Below, in pieces: positions 37,147 to 47,064 of a DNA stretch of 64,000 nucleotides (position 1 is the first letter of the stretch; every line of letters begins with the position of its first letter). The translations under genes were made by a program, and so were the position numbers. Under the pieces are notes generated by a model that worked only from the letters and a program-made list of their open reading frames with translations, ran no database searches and had not been told where the DNA came from. This DNA is from CAWGMT01 sp963823675 (GTDB lineage: Bacteria; Planctomycetota; Planctomycetia; Isosphaerales; Isosphaeraceae). The stretch is taken from positions 62,001 through 126,000 of the forward strand of contig CAWGMT010000016.1 in assembly GCA_963823675.1 (NCBI GenBank), written 5' to 3'.

Positions 37147-37335
37147 GTCTCTTTCCTTTGAATGCGTCACACCGCGGTCACTTGCGACCGAAGCAACGCG
37201 ACCGCGTCGATCTATGCCCAGGTTACCGTTATACTGGGCATCGCCGTTATACTGTGTCAAAGATCACCCCGCGCAAGGGCGCCAGGAAAGCGAGCCTGGA
37301 ACACTGGCGGCGCACGGCGGCAAGGGACAAATGCA

Positions 37336-39647
37336 TTGACCGACTTGCTCTCCGACCTGACGGCCGCGCAACTCGCGGCGGTTACCCACATCGATGGACC
37401 GCTTCTGGTCTTGGCCGGCGCAGGCTCGGGCAAGACGCGAGTGATCACCCGCCGGGTCGCTTATCTGCTTTCGCTGGGCGTTCCTTCCGAGCAAGTCCTG
37501 GCCTTGACCTTCACCAATAAGGCCGCGAACGAGATGCGCGAGCGCATCCTGGCGCAGGTACCGCAGTCGCGCGTGTGGGTCGGAACATTTCACGGCTTCT
37601 GCGCGCGCTTGCTGCGAAAGTATGCCAAGCTGGTCGGCATCGACCCGGGGTTCTCGATTTACGACCAGAACGACCGGCTGCGGGCCATCAGGGACATCAC
37701 CGAGCAATTCGACTGGAAGGAGCCGGGCTTGACCGCCGAGCGGATCGAACCCGTGATCAGCCGCGCCAAGAACGATCTGATCGGTCCTCGACAGAGCAAA
37801 CAACGGGCCGTCGATCGCAAGACCGAGATGATCGCGCAGGTTTACGAGCTTTACCAAGAGCGGCTCAAGGCGGCGTCCGCTGTCGATTTCGACGACTTGC
37901 TCGTCCACGCCGTGGCAATCCTCAAGGAGCACAAGGATGTTCGCGCCGATCTCGATCGGCACTATCGATATGTGCTGGTCGATGAATACCAGGACACCAA
38001 CCTCGCTCAATACGCCATCGTGCGCGCGCTTTCGGTCGATCACCCCAATCTTTGCGTCACCGGCGATCCCGATCAATCGATCTATAGCTGGCGCGGGGCC
38101 AACCTGGCCAACATCCTCGAATTCGAGCGCGACTTTCCCGGCTGCCGCGTCGTCAAGCTCGAACGGAATTACCGCAGCACGAAGAACATCTTGAGCGTCG
38201 CCGATCATCTGATCCGGTTCAATCGCAATCGCAAGCCCAAGTCGCTCTTGACCGAAAACCCGCAGGGAGAGCCGGTCGAGCTGACGCTCTATCCCGACGA
38301 AACCGACGAGGCGGAAACCATCGCCGCCAGGATCGCGAGCCTGGTGCGCGAGGGCGACCATCGCTACTCGGATATTGCGGTCTTCTACCGGGTTACCGCC
38401 CTGACACGGCCTTTTGAACAAGCCCTGCGCGCTCTCCAGATCCCCTATCAGATCGTCGGGGGCTTTGCATTCTACGAGCGGCAAGAAATCAAGGATGTAC
38501 TTTCATACTTGAATTTGATCGCTAATCCCAAGGACGACCTGGCGTTCGCGCGGGTGGCCAACGTGCCCCCTCGAGGCTTGGGGAAAACCTCGATGGAACA
38601 TCTGGCCGCCGCGGCGCGGCGCGGCATCCCGCTCCTGGCGATGGCACGAGACGCCAGGTCGATTCCCGAGCTCAAGGACAAGGCCATCCGCGCCCTCGAC
38701 GACTTAGCCCGCTTGATCGACGAGCTTGCGGCTGCTCGCCGGGAGACGTGTGCCGCAGCGATCAAGCACCTCCTGGAGCGGACCGGTTACCGCGAGCATC
38801 TGGCGGACGAAGCACGGGAAAAGAGCGACGATCGGCAGAGCAACCTCGACGAGCTGATCACGGCTGCCTGCCAGTTCGACGAGAACCACCCGGGAGCAGC
38901 GATCGAGGACTTCCTGGCCGAGATCACGCTGGCCTCGGCCATCGATCGCTGGGACCAGGATGCCGGCGCCGTTTCGCTCATGACTCTGCACGCAGCCAAG
39001 GGCCTGGAGTTTCCCGTCGTCTTCATCGTGGCACTGGAGGAGGGCGTGTTGCCCCATTTCGCGCCCAGAACAACCAGAACGAGCTGGAAGAGGAGCGCCG
39101 TCTGTTTTTCGTCGGCATCACCCGCGCGCGCCGCGAGCTTCACCTCAGCCGGTGTTTGATGAGGTCTTTCCGCGGGCAGATCCAGACCACAACTCCCTCT
39201 CAGTTTCTGGCCGAGCTGCCTCGCGATCCGATCGTCGTTCGCGATCTCTCCGGCGTGGGCCAATCCGCGTTCCCCTCCAGGGGCAGCACCGGCGCCTGGC
39301 CTCCCAGACAGGCCGAACCCTACCCGCACGGCGCGCGTCGGGAATCTCGGTTGATCACGGCGGCGGACCTGCCAGGTGCGCGTAGCGACCCCGCAGTGGG
39401 TGCACAGCCAGGCCAGGTTGACCTCGATGCGTTTCGGGTCGGGGGTTCGGTGCTTCATCCGGATTACGGTCTGGGGAAAATCGTGGCGATCGAAGGTGCT
39501 GGCCCCGCACGCAAGGGGCGAGTGGCCTTCGCGGTGGGATCGGAGCGGACGTTCGTTCTGGCCAAATCTCCCCTGCGGCTCGTGGGCAGGCCAAACCCGA
39601 ACGACCGTTCCCGCTACCCCACAAGCGGCAGTAGCGGACGGTCCTGA
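37336..39647 (+). pseudogene. PcrA/UvrD-family DNA helicase, one late frameshift
   Basis: The frame is open from 37162, but the domain begins LTDLLSDLTAAQLAAVTHID, so TTG 37336 with AAGGGAC upstream is the likely start. Helicase motifs run in order: AGAGSGKTRVITRR (Walker A), VDEYQDTN (Walker B), GDPDQSIYSWRGAN, RNYRSTKNIL and SLMTLHAAKGLEFPVV. Near 39060 the frame changes and FVGITRARRELHLSRC (motif VI) continues with a Tudor-like C-terminal domain (VLHPDYGLGKIVAIEG) to 39647. Joined it is about 770 residues, a normal PcrA/UvrD length. Role: DNA repair and replication. The shift in a C-rich tract looks like a sequence error. Confidence 0.88.
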
Positions 39648-39689
39648 CCGTCGCCCTGCCCTGGGCTCGCTCCTGGGAGAATCGCAACC

Positions 39690-40406
39690 ATGCCGAGATT
39701 GGGTGTCAACATTGATCATGTGGCCACGCTTCGGCAGGCACGCGGCGGGCGAGAACCTGACCCGGTATGGGCCGCCGTTTTGGCCGAGCTCGGTGGTGCC
39801 CAAGGGATCACGATTCATCTCCGCGAGGACCGCCGGCACATCCAGGACCGCGATCTCCGCTTGCTCCGCGAGACGGTCCAGGTTCGGCTCAATCTCGAGC
39901 TGGCCGTCGAGCCCGGGGTGGTTGCAATCGCGCTCGAAGTTCGCCCCGATCAGGTCACTTTCGTCCCCGAGCGTCGCCAGGAATTGACGACCGAAGGGGG
40001 GTTGGACGTCGTGGGCCAGCGCGCCCGGGTCGGCGAGGCGCTCGCGCGTTGCCGCGACGCTGGAACCGAGGTTGCACTCTTCATCGATCCTGATCCCAGG
40101 CAAGTCGAGGCCGCTATCGACTTGGGGGCGGCTGCGGTCGAGCTGCACACCGGGTCGTACGCCAACGCCCCGGAGGGCACGGACCGCAACCGCGAGCTGG
40201 CCTCGCTCCATGCCGCGGCCCTTGCCACTGTCAACGCGGGACTCGAGCTCCACGCCGGGCACGGCCTCAACTACCACAATGTGTCGGCCATCGCCCGGAT
40301 TGAACATATGGCCGAGCTCAACATCGGTCACAGCATCATCAGTCGCTCGCTTTTTGTGGGACTGACCGAAGCTGTGCGCGAGATGAAGGAATGCATCTTA
40401 AGTTGA
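39690..40406 (+). CDS. pdxJ: Pyridoxine 5'-phosphate synthase
   Basis: 238 residues, full length. Condenses 3-amino-2-oxopropyl phosphate with deoxyxylulose 5-phosphate in vitamin B6 synthesis. Signatures are the N-terminal RLGVNIDHVATLRQARGG, ITIHLREDRRHIQDRD, LVPERRQE-type FVPERRQELTTEGGLDV, ELHTGSYANA, HAGHGLNYHNV and ELNIGHSIISRSLF. It begins 43 bases after the helicase stop on the same strand. Confidence 0.97.
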   Translation: MPRLGVNIDHVATLRQARGGREPDPVWAAVLAELGGAQGITIHLREDRRHIQDRDLRLLRETVQVRLNLELAVEPGVVAIALEVRPDQVTFVPERRQELTTEGGLDVVGQRARVGEALARCRDAGTEVALFIDPDPRQVEAAIDLGAAAVELHTGSYANAPEGTDRNRELASLHAAALATVNAGLELHAGHGLNYHNVSAIARIEHMAELNIGHSIISRSLFVGLTEAVREMKECILS

Positions 40407-40658
40407 CCCATATTCCCCAAGATCCCCGCGCGCGGCCGATGATCGACGACGTGTCTCCAAGACTCCGGCACGAGATGCTTCACTTTCCGATCGAAGTCCT
40501 ATATGATTCGTTAATAGTCAACCGATGGTGCTGCGAGCTTTGTGTTGAGGACAGGCGCCGACCGTGCTGGGGATGGCCGGGCGACTGAACGCAAATGCGA
40601 CATGAGGGCAGGCATCCACTTGACAGTCGGTTGCCGGTAGCGCCAAGGGGATTGCGGC

Positions 40659-41558
40659 ATGCCAACCAAAGGTCGAGTGTTCTCCGGTTGTACGGTTGCA
40701 CTCGTAACGCCTTTTCGGGATGGGGCCGTTGACGAGACTCGGCTCAGACGCCTGCTGGAGTGGCACATTGACCAGGGCACGCCGAGCATGAGCCCGGTCG
40801 GTACGACCGGCGAGGCGCCAACGCTCACTCATGAGGAACACGAGAGGGTGATTGCGTTTGTCGTGGAAGCGGTGGCCGGCAGGGCGAAGGTCGTACCCGG
40901 CACGGGATCGAATTCCACGGCCGAAGCGATTCGACTGACGCGATTCGCGGCCCGGGCCGGTGCCGATGGCGCTCTTCTGGTGGCGCCCTACTACAACCGC
41001 CCCACTCAAGAGGGATTGTACCGGCACTTCGCGGCGATCGCCGAGAGCGTCGACATGCCGCTTGTTCTGTACAACATCCCCGCGCGAACGGGTCGCAACC
41101 TGGAGCCCGACACGGTCGAGCGGCTGGCGGAGATCGGGCCAATCGTCGCCGTCAAGGAAGCCGCCGGCTCGCTCGATCAAGTGAGCGAATTGATCGACCG
41201 CACCGATCTGACGATTCTATCCGGCGATGACTCGTTGACGCTACCCATGCTTGCAGTCGGGGCGGAGGGAGTGGTTTCCGTCATCGCTAACCTGGTGCCC
41301 CGCGATGTGATGGCCATGGTCGGAGCATTCCAGAGCGGCCGGATTGATGAAGCCCGCGCCTGGCACGCTCGCCTCTTCCCCCTTTGCCGCGACATGCTGG
41401 GGCTGGCCCCAAACCCGATCCCCATCAAGACCGCGATGAGCATATTGGGCCGAGGAAATGGCGAGTTGCGCTTGCCCCTTTGTCCGATGGACACGCTGGC
41501 GCGTGAGGTTTTGCATAGCGGCCTGGTTCGCTATGGGCTCTTGACTGAAACCCCATAA
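40659..41558 (+). CDS. dapA: 4-hydroxy-tetrahydrodipicolinate synthase
   Basis: 299 residues. A class I aldolase condensing pyruvate with aspartate semialdehyde in lysine/diaminopimelate synthesis. Signatures are GCTVALVTPFRDGAVDE, VGTTGEAPTLTHEEH (GTTGE loop), VPGTGSNSTAEAIRLT, PYYNRPTQEGLYRHF (Tyr of the relay), VLYNIPARTG and the Schiff-base Lys in IVAVKEAAGSLDQ. AAGGGG precedes ATG 40659. Confidence 0.96.
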   Translation: MPTKGRVFSGCTVALVTPFRDGAVDETRLRRLLEWHIDQGTPSMSPVGTTGEAPTLTHEEHERVIAFVVEAVAGRAKVVPGTGSNSTAEAIRLTRFAARAGADGALLVAPYYNRPTQEGLYRHFAAIAESVDMPLVLYNIPARTGRNLEPDTVERLAEIGPIVAVKEAAGSLDQVSELIDRTDLTILSGDDSLTLPMLAVGAEGVVSVIANLVPRDVMAMVGAFQSGRIDEARAWHARLFPLCRDMLGLAPNPIPIKTAMSILGRGNGELRLPLCPMDTLAREVLHSGLVRYGLLTETP

Positions 41559-41793
41559 TGCCTATATCCGTGATGTACCGCACACATTATTGCTGGACAA
41601 CTGCGTTCCTCATGATCCGCCGGGCTGTTGCTTTTTCATGCATCGTGCGGGGAACACGGCTCACGATCGAGGCTCTTAACGCAATGTAGAGATAGGCCTA
41701 GCGTGGCTTCGATCGATCGCTGGGACGAGCCCAGTTTACGGCTGGCGCTTGTCAGGACTTTTATCCCAAAGAAAGTGACGAGGATTTTCATCC

Positions 41794-42207
41794 ATGGCAC
41801 GCAAAGAGAGTAAGCGCGTTGGCGAGAACAATGGTCAGAACGGCGGGGCGATCCTGGAGGTCTCGGACCAGTCCGTGCGGGAGCTTGCTCAAGTCTTCAA
41901 GCTTCTCAGCGACGAGACCCGGCTGCGCATCCTGTTTTACCTGGCCCTTTCCGCCAATGGCGAGCTGCATGTGACGGACCTGTGCCAGCGGCTGGGCCAG
42001 AGTCAGCCCGCAGTCAGCCATCACCTGGCACTTTTGCGCGTGTCGGGGCTGATCGAGTCGCGACGCGAGGGAAAGCACAATTTCTACTGCGTGCGGACCG
42101 ACCACTTCGGCGAGTTGCTTCTCAGCCTCTTCCGGGCGGCCGGTGAGGTTCCCCGAAATAAGAAGTATCGATTCCACGACTTCGTCTTGAGCTACCTCGG
42201 CGAATGA
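41794..42207 (+). CDS. ArsR/SmtB-family HTH regulator
   Basis: 137 residues. Winged-helix core: VFKLLSDETRLRILFYLALS, then LHVTDLCQRLGQSQPAVSHH and LALLRVSGLIESRREGKHNF. No Cys or His cluster of the metal-sensing ArsR/SmtB sites (such as the ELCVCDL box) is visible, so it is probably not a metal sensor. The target is unknown. Stands alone between dapA and the repeat-bearing spacer. Confidence 0.85.
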   Translation: MARKESKRVGENNGQNGGAILEVSDQSVRELAQVFKLLSDETRLRILFYLALSANGELHVTDLCQRLGQSQPAVSHHLALLRVSGLIESRREGKHNFYCVRTDHFGELLLSLFRAAGEVPRNKKYRFHDFVLSYLGE

Positions 42208-42787
42208 GCGACTTGGCGGCCTGAAGATCGTGATCGTCGCGACGCTTGGCGAAGCAATAACCTTGCCAATTGTGGTGCAGGCGTCCCGCCTGCCGGTAAG
42301 AGAGCGCAGGCGGGCCGCCTGCACCACAATGGCGAATTCGCACAACTTATTCGGAAGGCGGGCAGGGAGGCCCGCTCCGCTGCACTGCAAAATTGGTATC
42401 AGAACATCTTATTTTCTTTGCCAGAATATGCAGTCTTCCCAGCTCTCTGCGACTTGCTTGGTACCAACCGACCTGACACCGAGTTTTTGATGCCCGATTT
42501 CCATCGACGCCGAGGTGGAGTCGGGTCCGGTTCCGCCTCGACTTTGGAGTTCCTGGCGCACGGACCAGCTCGGTCCGTGGTGAGCGCCCCCGATGAACGA
42601 ATCCGGTACGAGGAAGAACACGAGGAAGAATTCGTGAGGGCCTGCACTATTCGCAATCTTGCGTGTTCGCCTTGACCCTTCCCTCCCTTCGGCGCAGAAT
42701 GCCCGCCAGCGCGTTCCGATAGTGGAGCAATCCGGTGGAACCGGACAAGATGGATTGGACCGCCACGGTAGAAAAGGAGTGAAACCG
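42208..42787. other. Spacer with a REP-like inverted repeat
   Basis: 580 bases without a supportable gene. The main structure is the inverted repeat 42269-42330. A weaker GGCGGGCAGGGAGGCCCGC hairpin-like stretch follows at 42357-42376. ORFs at 42418-42845 show no family motif. Confidence 0.5.
42269..42330. repeat. 25-bp near-perfect inverted repeat (REP-like)
   Basis: The arm 42269-42293 (ATTGTGGTGCAGGCG then TCCCGCCTGC) matches the reverse complement of 42306-42330 at 24 of 25 positions, with a 12-base loop. The phrase GTGCAGGCGTCCCGCCTGC belongs to a dispersed intergenic element I know from planctomycete genomes. It could halt transcription leaving the ArsR gene. Confidence 0.85.
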
Positions 42788-43509
42788 ATGGTTGCTTCGT
42801 CTCGTGGTATTTTGGCGATCGGCTTGAGCCTGACCGGCCTGGCACTCCTGGTCGGGCCTTCGCTCGGTCAGCAACAGGATGGCACCGTTCGCAAGGCGGC
42901 CGGACAGTCTCCCAGCACGCCTCCGGACCCCATCGCTCCCATGATCGGCACGGTCAACATCGAGTACGTCTTCAAAAACTACGATAAGGTCAAGGTCGCC
43001 AACAAGGAATTCAATGCGGCGATGCTGCGCGCAAAAACGATTTGATGAAGATCATGTCCGAGGCGCAGCAGGAAGCCGAGATGATGCAGAAGTTCAACCC
43101 CGGGTCCGAAGATTACAAGAAGCACGAAACCCGGGTCACCGAGCTGAAAGCACGACACGAGGCGGGGCGCGAGCAGGCTGAGCGCGAGTTTGCGTTGCGC
43201 CAGGCGGAGTCGATGGCAACCCTCTACAAGGAAATTCAGGCCATGGTGGCCCGGATCGCCCAGTGGCGCAAGCTGAATTACGTCGTCAAGGTCAGCAACC
43301 AACCGATCTCCGGAACTGACCCTAACTCGGTGATGGGCGCAATCTCCAGCACCATGGTCTACGCCGATCCCCGAAACGACATCACCAGCGACGTCGTGCA
43401 CAACCTCAATAAGTTCTACCAAGCTACGGCCAGCCCCACGCCGAAGGCTTCCAATCGCATGCCCGGCGCTGCCTCCGCGGGCAATGGCGCACGAACCGAT
43501 GGCAACTGA
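42788..43509 (+). pseudogene. OmpH/Skp-like periplasmic chaperone, one frameshift
   Basis: ATG 42788 follows AAAAGGAGTG and starts a signal peptide (GILAIGLSLTGLALLVGPSL, then GQQQ). The mature start IGTVNIEYVFKNYDKVKVAN is the OmpH/Skp opening strand and helix. In an A-tract near 43035 the frame changes and NDLMKIMSEAQQEAEMMQKF and a long charged coiled coil continue to 43509. Joined length about 240 residues. Skp proteins hold outer-membrane proteins in the periplasm. It lies just before lpxC-fabZ and lpxA, as skp does in many Gram-negative envelope clusters. Confidence 0.78.
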
Positions 43510-43515
43510 GCCGCA

Positions 43516-43533
43516 CGCCGGCAAACGCCGGCG
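43516..43533 (+). terminator. GC hairpin after the OmpH-like gene
   Basis: CGCCGGC and GCCGGCG form a 7-bp stem with an AAAC tetraloop, 7 bases after the stop. No T-run follows, so it may only be an RNA-stabilising stem. Confidence 0.35.
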
Positions 43534-43684
43534 CGGTGCCCTTGCGTTCCCGCCGGGCCTCGGGCCATGACGACGTGAGCACCGCCATGACACGATGGTC
43601 GGTTCTTGGTCTTGATCGATGCTCGATCCACCCGCCGGGCGGGAACGTTCAACCGCGCCATGGGATGATACGAAAGGGTACTTA

Positions 43685-45147
43685 ATGCTGAAAGCGACGC
43701 GCCCACAGCGTACGCTGGCAGGTGCCGCGGAAGTGCGCGGGGTTGGGTTCTTCCATGGCACGGATGTATCCGTCCGATTTCACCCGGCCGAGCCCGATAC
43801 CGGGATCGTGTTCGAACGCTGCGATCTGCCGGATCGTCCGCGCGTGCCGGCGCGGATCGCAAACGTCATTCCCACAGAGCGCCGCACCACGATCCGAAGA
43901 GGCGCCGCGACCGTCGAGATGATCGAACATGTGATGGCCGCCGTGGCCGGTCTGCAAATCGACAACTGCCTGGTGCAGATCGACGCAGGCGAGTGCCCGG
44001 GCTGCGATGGTTCGAGCCGCCCCTTCGTCGAAGCGCTGGACGCTGCCGGCACGATTGAGCAGAGCTGCCCGCGCAAGGCACTGATCGTCGATCGTCCGCT
44101 CTGCGTCCAGGAAGGAGACGCGATGCTCGCGGTCTACCCGGATCGTTCCGGGCGGCTCACGCTCACGTACCATCTCGACTACGGCAAGGGCGCGATCATC
44201 CCCTCGCAGAGCTGTTGTATCGGGCTGTCTCCGGAGTCTCTCCGCAACGAGGTGGCCCCCAGCCGCACATTCCTGCTCGAATTGGAAGCCGCCGCTCTCC
44301 GAGCCGCCGGGATCGGCATGCGGACCACCCACGCGGATCTGCTCATCTTCGGCAAGAGCGGCGTTATCGGCAATCAACTGCGCTTTCCCGATGAGTGGCG
44401 CGGCACAAGATTCTCGACATGGTTGGCGATCTGGCTCTTCTCGGGCTCGACCTCCAAGCATTCGTCGTCGCCCATCGTTCGGGCCATCACACCAATGCGA
44501 TGCTCGTCCGAAAACTCGTCGATCACGCCGCGCGAGGAACGTGCAATCGCGGCGACTCGATCCGGCTGCGCGAGGATGGCACCCTCGATGTCGAGGCGAT
44601 CATGAGTCTGCTGCCTCACCGCTACCCGTTTCTCCTCGTGGACCGCGTGCTGGAGCTTGAGCCGGGCCGGCGCATCGTCGCCATCAAAAACGTCAGCGTC
44701 AACGAACCGTTCTTCCAGGGCCACTGGCCGGCTCTGCCGATCATGCCGGGCGTCCTCATCATCGAGGCCCTGGCGCAAGCCGCCGGCGTGCTGTTCGCCT
44801 CTTGCATCGAGCGCGGCGATCGGGTCGCGCTCATCACCACGATCGATGGGGTCAAGCTCCGCCGGCCGGTCGCGCCCGGTGATCAGCTTCGCCTGGAGGT
44901 CATCGGCGATCGGGTCAAGACGACCTCCGCCAGTGTTTCAGGCGTCGCCAAAGTCGGAGACGCCGTGGCCGCCGTGGCCAAGCTGCGGTTCATGTTGGTC
45001 GACGCCCGTGCGCAGCCAGACCGTTCGACAACGTCGCCCCCGGTTATTCCCGTCCGACTGCTGTGGGTTGAGCGCCGTTTTCGCGAGCCAAGGTTCGATC
45101 TCTATAAACTCGGACAAGAGGGAGCTTGCAGGCCATGGCCACTCTGA
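43685..45147 (+). pseudogene. LpxC-FabZ fusion, one frameshift
   Basis: ATG 43685 with AAAGGG upstream. The LpxC half has VEMIEHVMAAVAGLQIDN, the P-G-C-D-G-S loop (ECPGCDGSSRPFVEAL), LRFPDEW and then, after a shift at about 44398, ARHKILDMVGDLALLG and the H-H-T-N-x-x-L box. It deacetylates UDP-acyl-GlcNAc, the committed lipid A step. The FabZ half begins near 44602 with IMSLLPHRYPFLLVDRVLEL, the catalytic His, and PGVLIIEALAQAAGV. A tail of about 45 residues follows. Restoring one G in the TGGCGCGG stretch gives DEWARHKILD, so an indel error is likely. The fusion is known in Bacteroidetes and planctomycetes. Confidence 0.88.
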
Positions 45148-45941
45148 TCGCAGACACTGCGTGCATCGATCCTCGGGCCGAGATCGCCGATGACGTCGAA
45201 GTCGGGCCGTACTGCGTCGTCGGGCCGGAGGTGAGGATCGGCCGGGGAACGCGCCTGATTTCTCACGTCAGCCTCCAGGGCGTAGCAACACTCGGAGAGA
45301 GGAATGTCGTGCATCCGTTCGTCGTGATCGGCGGCGACCCGCAAGACGTGTCGTACCGCGGTAGTGCGACGCGCGTCGAAATCGGCGACCAGAATGTCAT
45401 CCGCGAGGGCGTGACAATCCACCGGGCCAGCGAAAAAGAACTGGGAGTCACCCGCATCGGCTCGCATAACTTGCTGATGGTCAACGTCCACGTCGCTCAC
45501 GACTGCACGATTGACAACCGTGTCGTGGTCGCCAACAACACGATCCTCGGCGGCCACGGCCACGTCGAGTCGCACGTCACGATCTCGGGCGGAGTGGGAA
45601 TCCATCCGTTCGTCTCCATCGGGTCTTACGCTTACGTCGGGGCCTTGTCGCGGATTTACCACGACGTGCCGCGGTTCATGATCGTCGATGGCAACCCGTC
45701 GAAGGTCCGCTGCATCAACGTGGTCGGCTTGAAACGCCACGGAATCGGCTCCGAAGCCATCGTCGGCTTGCACGAAGCGCACCGGCTCATCTACCGCGCT
45801 CACATGACGGCCGCTCACGCCGCCGAGATTCTCGAGTCGCACGGCCATCTCTGCCCTGAGGTGAGCAGCCTGCTGGAATTCATCGAGTCCCAGCATCAAG
45901 GAAAGCACGGGCGAGCGCGAGAACGAGGAAGAACGGCATGA
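45135..45941 (+). CDS. lpxA: UDP-N-acetylglucosamine acyltransferase
   Basis: 268 residues from ATG 45135 (a TTG at 45126 is possible). The left-handed beta-helix hexapeptide repeats are plain: IDPRAEIADDVEVGPYCVVG, VVIGGDPQDVSYRG, REGVTIHRASEKELGVTRIG (catalytic-site region) and NLLMVNVHVAHDCTIDNRVV (catalytic His). The C-terminal helical part has AHRLIYRAHMT. First acylation step of lipid A. Overlaps the end of lpxC-fabZ by 13 bases and the next gene by 4. Confidence 0.95.
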   Translation: MATLIADTACIDPRAEIADDVEVGPYCVVGPEVRIGRGTRLISHVSLQGVATLGERNVVHPFVVIGGDPQDVSYRGSATRVEIGDQNVIREGVTIHRASEKELGVTRIGSHNLLMVNVHVAHDCTIDNRVVVANNTILGGHGHVESHVTISGGVGIHPFVSIGSYAYVGALSRIYHDVPRFMIVDGNPSKVRCINVVGLKRHGIGSEAIVGLHEAHRLIYRAHMTAAHAAEILESHGHLCPEVSSLLEFIESQHQGKHGRARERGRTA

Positions 45942-47050
45942 CTCCCTTACGAATCGGCGTTGTCGGCGTCGGTCACCTCGGACAGCATCACGCACGGATC
46001 CTCGCCGCGATGCGCGAGGTCGAGCTCGTGGCGGTGGTCGACTCCCGCGCCGACCAGGCCCAGGCCGTGGCCGCCAAGTGCGGCACCCGGGCCCTGACCG
46101 ATTTTGAGCCCTTGCTCGAGTCGGTCGATGCCGTCACGATCGCGGTTCCCACCTTCCTCCACCCGCACGTGGCCGGCCCATTTCTGGACCGGGGCATCGC
46201 GACCCTGATCGAGAAGCCGATGGCCGGATCACTCGCGGAGGCCGAATGGCTGACCGAGAAAGCTCGCGCTGCCGGCGCCCTCTTGCAAGTCGGTCACATC
46301 GAACGGTTCAATCCCGCTCTGAACGCCCTCGACCGTTTGCCCATCCGCGCCAAGTATATCAGCGCGGAGCGCCTCTCAACGTACACCTTTCGATCGACAG
46401 ATATCGGCGTTGTCTATGACTTGATGATCCATGACATCGATCTGGTGCTCGCGCTCATCCCGGCGCCCGTGCGTTCGGTTTCCGCCGTGGGCTTGAGCCT
46501 CTTCGGCGAGCACGAGGATGTCGCGAATGCGCGGATCGAATTCGAGGACGGCAGTGTGGCCAATCTGACTGCGAGCCGCGCCAGTTACGCGGCGACCCGT
46601 AAAATGCGGATCTGGGGGGCGGAAGGATACGCCTCGCTCGACTTCGCCGCCATGCAGGCCACCCTCGTGCGCCCCTCCGAGCAACTCAAGGACGGCCGGC
46701 TCGAGCTCGACGGAGTCGACCTCACACGTCCCGCAGCCGTGAAGGAACACCTCTTTGGCAAGGTGCTGCGCATCGACCAGGTACAGTCCGAAGGCGGCAA
46801 CCCACTCGCCTTGGAGCTCGAGAACTTCGTCAGCGCGGCGCGAGGGTTGGCACGCCCCAAGGTCAGTGGTGACGATGCCCTCCGCGCGATCCGGCTGGCC
46901 TCGCAGATCGTTCGAAGCTTGGAAGCGCACCGCTGGGGCCCCGATCCCTCGGCGGCGGCTACTGAAGCATCGTCGGCCCTTCAAGGCCCCCATATCTGGC
47001 GACTCAAGAGCCTGCGGCAGAGCCCCTCTCAATCGGGTCATGGAAACTGA
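45938..47050 (+). CDS. Gfo/Idh/MocA-family oxidoreductase in the lipid A cluster
   Basis: 370 residues. N-terminal Rossmann domain (RIGVVGVGHLGQHHARILAA), EKPMAGSLAEAEWLTEKA (the E-K-P site with its Lys) and QVGHIERFNPALNALDRLP, then the C-terminal alpha/beta domain with VYDLMIHDIDLVLAL (the D-x-x-x-H-x-x-D box). The start overlaps the lpxA stop (ATGA). A member of this family, GnnA, oxidises UDP-GlcNAc for 3-amino lipid A, and homologues sit after lpxA in planctomycetes. The partner aminotransferase (GnnB) is not in the window, so the role is inferred from position only. Confidence 0.88.
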   Translation: MTPLRIGVVGVGHLGQHHARILAAMREVELVAVVDSRADQAQAVAAKCGTRALTDFEPLLESVDAVTIAVPTFLHPHVAGPFLDRGIATLIEKPMAGSLAEAEWLTEKARAAGALLQVGHIERFNPALNALDRLPIRAKYISAERLSTYTFRSTDIGVVYDLMIHDIDLVLALIPAPVRSVSAVGLSLFGEHEDVANARIEFEDGSVANLTASRASYAATRKMRIWGAEGYASLDFAAMQATLVRPSEQLKDGRLELDGVDLTRPAAVKEHLFGKVLRIDQVQSEGGNPLALELENFVSAARGLARPKVSGDDALRAIRLASQIVRSLEAHRWGPDPSAAATEASSALQGPHIWRLKSLRQSPSQSGHGN

Positions 47051-47064
47051 TGCCGGCTTTCTGC

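Noticed and set aside
37222..37260. Two TATAAC boxes with TTGACA as acpS promoter
   Set aside because: Spacings are 3 and 21 bases, outside the normal range; the duplicated 18-bp unit explains the words.
38787..40331. 514-codon minus-strand ORF
   Set aside because: Antisense to the helicase end and pdxJ, without motifs.
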